Shown here: positions 58,001 through 64,000 of the stretch, piece after piece
Numbering within the stretch: position 1 is the first letter of the stretch
How the letters are laid out: each line of letters begins with the position of its first letter
NCBI GenBank assembly: GCA_030267565.1
Contig: BRXU01000016.1
Span: 2,126,501 to 2,190,500 of the forward strand
Source of the DNA: Pleodorina starrii
Lineage: Eukaryota; Chlorophyta; Chlorophyceae; Chlamydomonadales; Volvocaceae
DNA: 64,000 bases
Reading direction: 5' to 3'
The notes under the pieces: model-generated
What the model saw: the letters and a program-made list of their open reading frames with translations, nothing else
Databases searched by the model: none
What the model was told of the DNA's origin: nothing
Position numbers and translations under genes: made by a program

Positions 58001-59767
58001 CGCGTGCCGTCGTGCAGGTCGCAATTGCTCTGCATACGACATGCCGTACAGCCGTACCGCACGCGGCCGTCGGATTGGATTCGTGCCCGCTCAATGAAAG
58101 CGGCATGTGTGTTTGGTGGGTGGGTGAGTGGGTGGCTGGGTGGGCGGGTGGGCGGGTGGAGCAGCGCCGCCGTATTGGGACACCGATTCGGGGGGCGGCT
58201 GCTGTACAGGCTTCTGTCGCTCTTGCACCCCACCCAACCCACCCTACCCAACCCAAGGCTTGCGAGCGAGAGCGCGAGCTGCGGCTGATTTGGTGTCTCT
58301 CGCGATGGTCCACACGGGCAATATAATTTGTACCGCAATAATTTGTGTACCACAATAATTTGTGTACCGCAATGAACGGCAGCGCAGCGAATGGTAACGC
58401 CATGGCTCCACATCGCGCGCGTCATCACCTGTTGGACGAGAGAGGTGCTGTCGTGTCGTGTGGTGTCGTGTGGGACCCCCGGGGTCGCGTCCGTTCGCTG
58501 CATCTGATCCACCCGCGGAGCCAACCGCCAGCCAGTCCGGCGTGGTGTGTCGTGTCGTGTGGTGTCGTGTCGAGGCATGTGCTAGCGGGGCCGGCTAGCG
58601 GCCAGGCACTTGGTGCTGCTGCTGCTGCTGCTGCTGCTGGTTATGGTGATGGTGGTGATGGTGGCAGCCTCCGAAGCGCCCTTCAGAACCGCGTCAGGCG
58701 GGGGGGCGGGCGTCAGGGGGTGCTGGTTGCTGCTTCTGAACTCCTTCAACTGCTGCTGTTGCACGTTGTGCCCGGTACGCACCTGCCGGGGGGGAGGCAC
58801 TGCTCTACTGCACTCGCCACGTCGCCCTCTTTTGGCGGTGGTTGCGATGAAGGTGGAGGTGAAGGTGGCTCCGGTACCCACCGCCATAACAACAACAACA
58901 ACAACAACCACAACGAGACCTGTCCGGGCCTCATTGCCCCCACGGCGAGCTCCTCTCACTCATCGGAAACCCCAAAATCGAACGTGGACAACACAGCGTT
59001 TCCAGCGCGGGTCAAGAAGGGGGGTGGGGTGCTGCACCCCGTGCTGCCTGTTGCCGGTGTGCGCTACGAACCCTTCCTGCCCGTGCCCCGGCTTGTCCTG
59101 TCCACGACATACTGGTATATGCCCCCAACCTCCCCCCCCAAATAACACGTCGCCCCTCCTCCTCCCAAACGAAAAGAAACACCCCCGGGGAATTTCCAGA
59201 AATGCGCCTTTTGGCCTCGTGGTGTTTTGGCGCACGAACCACCAGGGATGCATTGCCAAGAGCGATCCTACGGGGTCCGTCCGTCCGCTGTAAAACTGGA
59301 CCGCGACTCGTTTCAAGCCACATCGTTTCTGCTGCCGTTGGGGGAATGCAGCAGTGTGGCCGGCCGGCCGGCCGGCCGGCCACGCATTCGGTGCCCTCGA
59401 GTATTTTCGAAACCCCGCCTACATCGCGCGGTTCCGGAGCCGGTGTACGGCGGGCGAATGTCCGACGCTGCGGGCGTCAGGCCAATACCGGTAGCTGCGA
59501 GCGTCGTGGTTGGGCGGCGAGTGCTGCTGCTAATGCGGGGCGCAAAAGGTGGGAGCGATGGAGGGCGGTCCACGCCCACTCCGGATATCGCCGGGTCCGT
59601 TGACTCACGTCGCCGCCGCCTCAGCTCCCCGCCCTTCCTGCTTCTCTTCTACTGGCCCTCTCCTCCTGCCCCCCGCAGGCCGACGACCCAACCCCCGCTC
59701 CCAAATCCCCGTTCTTTCTCCAGCAACGGTCCCCCTTCTTCCTTCCTCCTCCTCCTCCCCTTCTTCC

Positions 59768-62700
59768 TTACTCCTCCACCTCCCCTGTCCCTGTCCCTGT
59801 CTCGTCCGTGAGCTGCTGCTCGGCCGCCGCCGCCTCCGCCTCCGCGGCCACCAGCAGCGAACCCAGCTCCTCGCGCAGCAACACCTGCCCGACAGGGGCA
59901 CGACAGAGGGCGGCCGAGGAGGAGGATAATATTTAAAGACACGACAGGCCGCCGCCGCCGCAGCAACAGAGGGGAGATGGGTGGGTGGGTAGGTAGGTAG
60001 TAACGACGGATAAAGGAAGGAAGGGTCCCGCTAGGTGGGGGGGATGTGGGAAAGGTAGGAGCGGAGGAGAATGGCGGGGTGCGGCGACTGCGGCAGGTGG
60101 GGGGCGACTCTGTTCAGTGTTGGCCGCCACTGTCTGTGTGTGTGTGGCCGGAAACTCGGGGTGACCTCACCGCCCACCGCCCACCGCCTCGGCTTCGCCC
60201 TCCGACCGTTCCCTCTCCTCGCGCCCCCGCCACCATCCGCACCCACCTCCAGCCGCGGCGTGACTCCCCAATAGTCCCGCAGCTCGACGTACTCCCGCGC
60301 CGCAGCCAGCTGCTGGCGCCCCCAGGAGGGAGGCGGAGGCAGAGGAGGCGAGCCCGCCCCCGCGGCGCCGTCACCGCCGCTGGCGGCCGCCCGGTCCGGC
60401 TGCCCCCCGCGTTGCGCCTCTCCTTGCTGCTGCGGCTGCTGTCGTACAGCCCGTATGAGCAGGTTTCGGGGCGTGTGCTCCGTCGACACAAACTCCACCA
60501 CGTCTGTCTGGTAGCCGGCGACTCTGTGGTCGGTTGGGGAGTTCATTGGGGGGGGGGGGGTTTCTCCAGGTTTCGAGATTTCGAGGTTTCGGAGCGGAGG
60601 AAGGGACAGGGTGCAGACAGGGCCAGGCGCCCCGCACCTGGCAGTGTGTGTTGGGGGGTGGGGCTGAATCCACCAGGGAGGAGTGGGGAAGGCGGTCGCG
60701 AGCCGAGCCGTGGAGGCGAAACGCCCACCCACCCACCCACCCACCCTCCCACCCACCCACCCACCCACCCACCCACCCACCCACCCACCCACCCACCCAC
60801 CCACCCACCCACCCACCCACCCACCCACCCACCGCACCCACCTCAGCAGCTGCGCTCGCAGTGTGTCCGTGAGGAGGTCCAGTTGCCGCTGGCGGAGGAT
60901 GCCGTGGCGCAGCAGGGGGGTCCAGGGCGGGCGGCAGGAGGGCGGGCGGCCGGAGAGCTGTTTGTGGAGATGCGCGTGGCAGCAGGGGACCGCCATGACG
61001 AGGGGGGAGCCCTGGAGGGGAGGGGAGGAGGGGGGAGGGGAGGGGGTCGGGAGGGAGGGGGGGGAGGGGAGGGGCGAGGGGAGGGACGGGTGCGGGAGAG
61101 GGGATGTTTCGGGGGAATGAAGAGGGATGGCAGTGAGCGAGGCGCGACGCGGGGGTCGGGAGGGAGGGGGGGAGGGGAGGGGAGAGGGGAGGGACGGGTG
61201 CGGGAGAGGGGATGTTTCGGGGGAATGAAGAGGGATGGCAGTGAGCGAGGCGCGACGCGGGAATGGAGGAATAAAAGAAATTGGAGGGAGGGAGGGGGGC
61301 AGGGAGGCAGGGGCGTTTGACCCGGGGATTTGACACCTTTCTTGTAGACCGTTCTATTGTACCCCTCCCCCATGGCGCCCTCCCCCTCCAAACTGTGCCA
61401 CCCCGTCCCCCTCCTTCCCCCTCCTCCCCCTCCTTCCCCCTCCTCCCCTCCCTCCCCTCCCTCCCCCGGGTGCAGGCACCTCACCTGCTTCACCGCCAGA
61501 GCCAGAGCGTCATCGGTGGCCGTGTCGCAGGCGTGAAGGGCCAACACAATGTCGGGGCGCACGGGGGGACTGCGGCATTGGCGAGGATGGGAGGGGGGCG
61601 GTGGTGGGGGATGGGGGTGGGGGGTGGGGGTGGGGTGGGGGGTGATGGGGTTCGGGAGAGAGAGGGGCTGGCGGGGCGCCAGTATCGTCACACACGCACG
61701 CACACGCACATACACACACGCATAGCGGCATACCGGTACGTAAATGCGCACACGCGCACACACGCACACACACACGCACCGGTAGACTCCCCTCCCCCCC
61801 TCCACCCACCTGTACTCCCCGATGGGTGCCGTGTGGAAGCTCACCCCCTCCATCCCCAGCTGCGCCGCGTTGTCGTTGGACCGCTGCATCAGTGCCCCGT
61901 TCACGTCCACCCCCGCCAGACTGGCAGGCAGACCCAGCACGTGGTTCAGGTAGTGGTACGTACCTGGGAGGGGGGGAAGGGGCGGGGCGGAGCAGGGGTT
62001 ATCAACGTATAGGCCGGTGCCCGTACACGGTAATGTAGCAGGGTTTAAACCCTCACCCTAAAACCCTAAGGCCGAGCAGGGGGGATCTTGGCTGGCTGGC
62101 TGGCGCGGCGTCCGTCACCTGAAGGAGGGCCGGAGGTTCGTCTCCAGGACCAGGGAAGGCAGCGAGCAGCGATGCGGAACGACTGCCCGGCGCGGCGCGG
62201 ACGACTGCCTACTGCTGCCCTGCCTGCCAACGCCGCCGCCGGGTCCGCTTTGCCCGTTGGCCCCCCCGACTCGGACTCCAACGCGAACACGAACGCAACG
62301 CCCCCCGCACACACACTCCGCATACCCACACGCGTGACTCGACGCGATGCGGCGCGATGAGGGCTCTGAGGCTGTGCGGCCCTCCTAGGGGTGGGGGCCG
62401 TGAAGGGGGACTGTGACGGGGAGGTTGAGGTTGAGAGGGAAGGGAGGCCGGGTCGGCCAAGGGGCGCACAGACGCGTGGGAGGGGGACGCACCGAAGGAG
62501 AGGTGGGAGGAGCCGCAGCCGCAGTCCAGAATGTGGAGCGGCGCGCGGGCGGGCGGGGGCCCAGGTTGCGACTGGCCTTCTTGCCCTCGCTGCTGTTTGC
62601 GGCTCCCCGCCGTCGTCGTCGTCAGCAGCTCCCGGATAAGGCCCGTGTGGCTGAGCAGTTTGAGGAACTCATTCACCTGACTGAACTTGTCCTGGGGAGT

Positions 62701-64000
62701 GGACAGGGCGAGGGGGAGTGGGAGTGGAGAAAGTTTTACATACGAGTGCTGGCTGCGCCAACCAACCCTACGGTATCTTTTTCCCTGCTTCCCTCCCCCC
62801 CTCCCTCTCTGGGCCCCCTCGGTGCGCCGGTGCCCCAAATAAAAATCTCCCTCCCCGGCCCTTCTGTGTTTATCGTCAACTCACCATCTTTCCCTCCCTC
62901 CGCTGTGGTCTCTCCTTCCTTACCCAGCCAGCCAGCCAGCCAGTCAGCCACCCCCCACCCCACCCACCTGCATGTTTGCTTTGATCCGCCCGTCCGCCGT
63001 TTGGAAACCGATCTTGTGCAGGAAGGGGTGCGGCTGGTCGGCTGGGATGGGCGTGTGCTTGGACCGGTCGTGAGACAGAGCTGAGCCGGGATCCGAAGAA
63101 ACCAGCGCAGGACGGTTCTGAGGAGGGGAGGTGGAGGGGTGAGGTGAGGGGAGGTGGAGGGGAGGATCCGGGTCGGTGTGGTTTCGCTGTCGCTCACCTC
63201 TTAAAACAAAGAGGAGGTAAGGGTTAGGGGGGCCATGCACCCGGGCCGCGGCAGCGGCAGCGGCAGGTATTGTGTTAGGGGGGGGAGGTGAGTGGCCCAC
63301 ACGCGACGGCTAACCGGCTTCGAACCTACTTGCGATGCCGGGGTCCCCGGAATGCCACACTTCCTCCCCCCCTCCAACACACACCCGCCCACACCAACAC
63401 CCACCCACTCACTCACAGATGGACCCCCAACCGACGCCGGCACACGAGCCCGCTTGCTGCTGCTGCTGCTGCCCCGACGGCGGGCACCCAACCACCCACC
63501 CACCTGCGGGGAGCTCCGGTGCACGATGCCCTTGCCCCGCTTCGTTATCTGCGGGATTCGAACCCGGGTTGGGAGGTTCGGGGTTCATCTGCGGGATTCG
63601 GATTCGGGGACTGGCGCCGATGCGTGGGTGCCCATGCGCCGCTCTGGCCGCCTCGCCGGGCGCTCTTGACGCTCCCTGCCCTCTGCCCTCTGTCCTTCTG
63701 TCCTACGGCCACTGCACCCTTCCCCCCTCCGGAAGCCTGACGACCGGTCCAACGCCGGCTCCCAAGCAATCCCCCACGTTTTCCCGTGTTACGGTACCAG
63801 TTTTTGCAATGTCCGTAAGTAACTCCCCCCCGACCCCACCTTCAAAACCCCCGGCAACGCGGCAGCACCCCTTCCTCTCACAACCCTCCCGCCCTCGCAC
63901 AACCTTCCCTCCCTCCCGTCCTCACACAACCCTCCCTCCCTCCCGCCCCCCCTCCCTCCCTCCCTCCCCCCCCAGTGGCGGCACACCTGCACCGCGAGGT
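59768..64000 (-). CDS. Class I SAM-dependent methyltransferase, Methyltransf_32 type (5' end outside window)
   Basis: Minus-strand exons: 63987-64000 (partial), 63504-63548, 62968-63117, 62493-62691, 61810-61963, 61485-61569, 60842-61011, 60247-60523 and 59768-59884 (TAA). Every junction is GT-AG and in phase; at least 398 residues lie in the window. The order of motifs matches bacterial and plastid-type proteins of PF13679. A substrate-side N-terminal part contains ITKRGKGIVHR and HDRSKHTPIPADQPHPFLHKIG. Next come DKFSQVNEFLKLL, the SAM-binding loop ILDCGCGSSHLSF, GVDVNGALMQRSNDNAAQLG, DIVLALHACDTATDDALALA, the PCCH motif (MAVPCCHAHLHKQL), LLRHGILRQRQLDLLTDTLR and VAGYQTDVVEFVSTEHTPRNLLIRAV. 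The C terminus is EYVELRDYWGVTPRLE and an acidic tail. Substrate is unknown. Relationship to bacterial proteins rather than METTL25 is my reading of the motifs, and an organellar site is possible because the missing N terminus could carry a transit peptide. Confidence 0.9.
60724..60832. repeat. (CCCA)n microsatellite
   Basis: About 27 units of a tetramer, with one CCCT variant early on, lie in a methyltransferase intron. On the transcribed strand the tract (GGGT)n starts right at the donor GTGGGTGC. Confidence 0.95.
61043..61262. repeat. 108-bp tandem duplication
   Basis: Two copies with a 108-base period share GGGATGTTTCGGGGGAATGA and GGCAGTGAGCGAGGCGCGAC. They lie in a methyltransferase intron. 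Confidence 0.93.
61998..62036 (+). repeat. Dispersed hairpin-like element, copy H (diverged full length)
   Basis: GTTATCAACGTATAGGCCGG, then TGCCCGTACACGGTAATG. It has three substitutions relative to copy B and lies in a methyltransferase intron next to two CCCTAAA-like units (62047-62070). Confidence 0.8.

Larger units (their letters stand above)
50168..59767. other. Intergenic, AT-richer, repeat-containing region
   Basis: The 5' side of the SBP gene and the 3' side of the methyltransferase gene flank this stretch. I can support no gene in 9.6 kb; all open frames are short and lack recognisable domains. It contains a G-rich minisatellite (53010-53400), a diverged pair of roughly 110-bp segments about 260 bp apart (54693-55040), a CCCA-rich tract (55340-55422), a 15-bp tandem pair GTATCACAATAGGGT (55516-55547) and three copies of an AATAATTTGTGTACC-like unit (58322-58372). 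The composition from 50.2 to 56.6 kb suggests decayed mobile-element DNA, but no conserved motif confirms it. Confidence 0.45.

Noticed and set aside
63300..63345. CGGCTTCGAACCTAC, possible tRNA T arm
   Set aside because: The remaining arms are absent and the flanks are intron sequence of the methyltransferase gene.
63540..63620. GGGATTCGAACCCG, resembling a tRNA T arm on the minus strand
   Set aside because: No acceptor, D or anticodon arm can be folded around it. It coincides with the acceptor end of a methyltransferase intron, and a similar GCGGGATTCGG word follows as a short duplication.

Overview
This is nuclear DNA of a green alga, most likely a volvocine or Chlamydomonas-type chlorophyte. 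The evidence is high GC content with GC-rich third codon positions, many short introns with C/T-rich acceptor tracts, long Gln/Ala/Gly/Pro runs inside exons, a TGTAA polyadenylation signal downstream of at least one gene, and a plant-type gene set: an SBP-box transcription factor with ankyrin repeats, a chloroplast-type Obg GTPase and a mitochondrial pyruvate carrier. The species cannot be named from the sequence. No bacterial operon, CRISPR array or phage is present.

Layout. A small coiled-coil gene lies at about 0.7-1.2 kb (+). A WD40-repeat gene occupies 5.95-10.8 kb (-, 9 exons placed). It diverges from an MPC2-type pyruvate carrier gene at 13.2-14.05 kb (+, 4 exons), and a 5'-truncated LINE fragment sits between them. 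From 14 to 20.8 kb there is intergenic sequence with an intron-containing tRNA-Ser(UGA) and two paralogous exon-like pieces. A kelch-repeat gene fills 20.9-27.4 kb (-, 9 exons, 990 residues if complete). It shares a roughly 670-bp divergent promoter region with an intronless ObgC gene (28.1-30.0 kb, +). After a repeat-rich gap, a giant SBP-box/ankyrin gene spans 50.2-34.4 kb (-, about 15.7 kb, at least 17 exons, more than 2,600 residues). The stretch from 50.2 to 59.7 kb is intergenic and repetitive, with a G-rich minisatellite. The last gene (64.0-59.8 kb, -) encodes a class I methyltransferase of the Methyltransf_32 type and runs off the window.

How the models were made. Exons of the multi-exon genes were placed by reading conserved domain sequence across GT-AG junctions and checking the reading phase at every junction. 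WD40, MPC2, kelch, the methyltransferase and the SBP gene from its AT-hook exon onward all close in phase. The weak points are the N terminus of the WD40 gene and the piece of the SBP gene carrying the first zinc-binding Cys.

The genes are unrelated housekeeping or regulatory genes and do not form one pathway. The most novel signals are non-coding. They are a roughly 40-bp hairpin-like element found eight times, mostly in introns; a telomere-like and hairpin-bounded insertion in an SBP intron; and a pair of paralogous exon-like segments, one with an in-frame stop.
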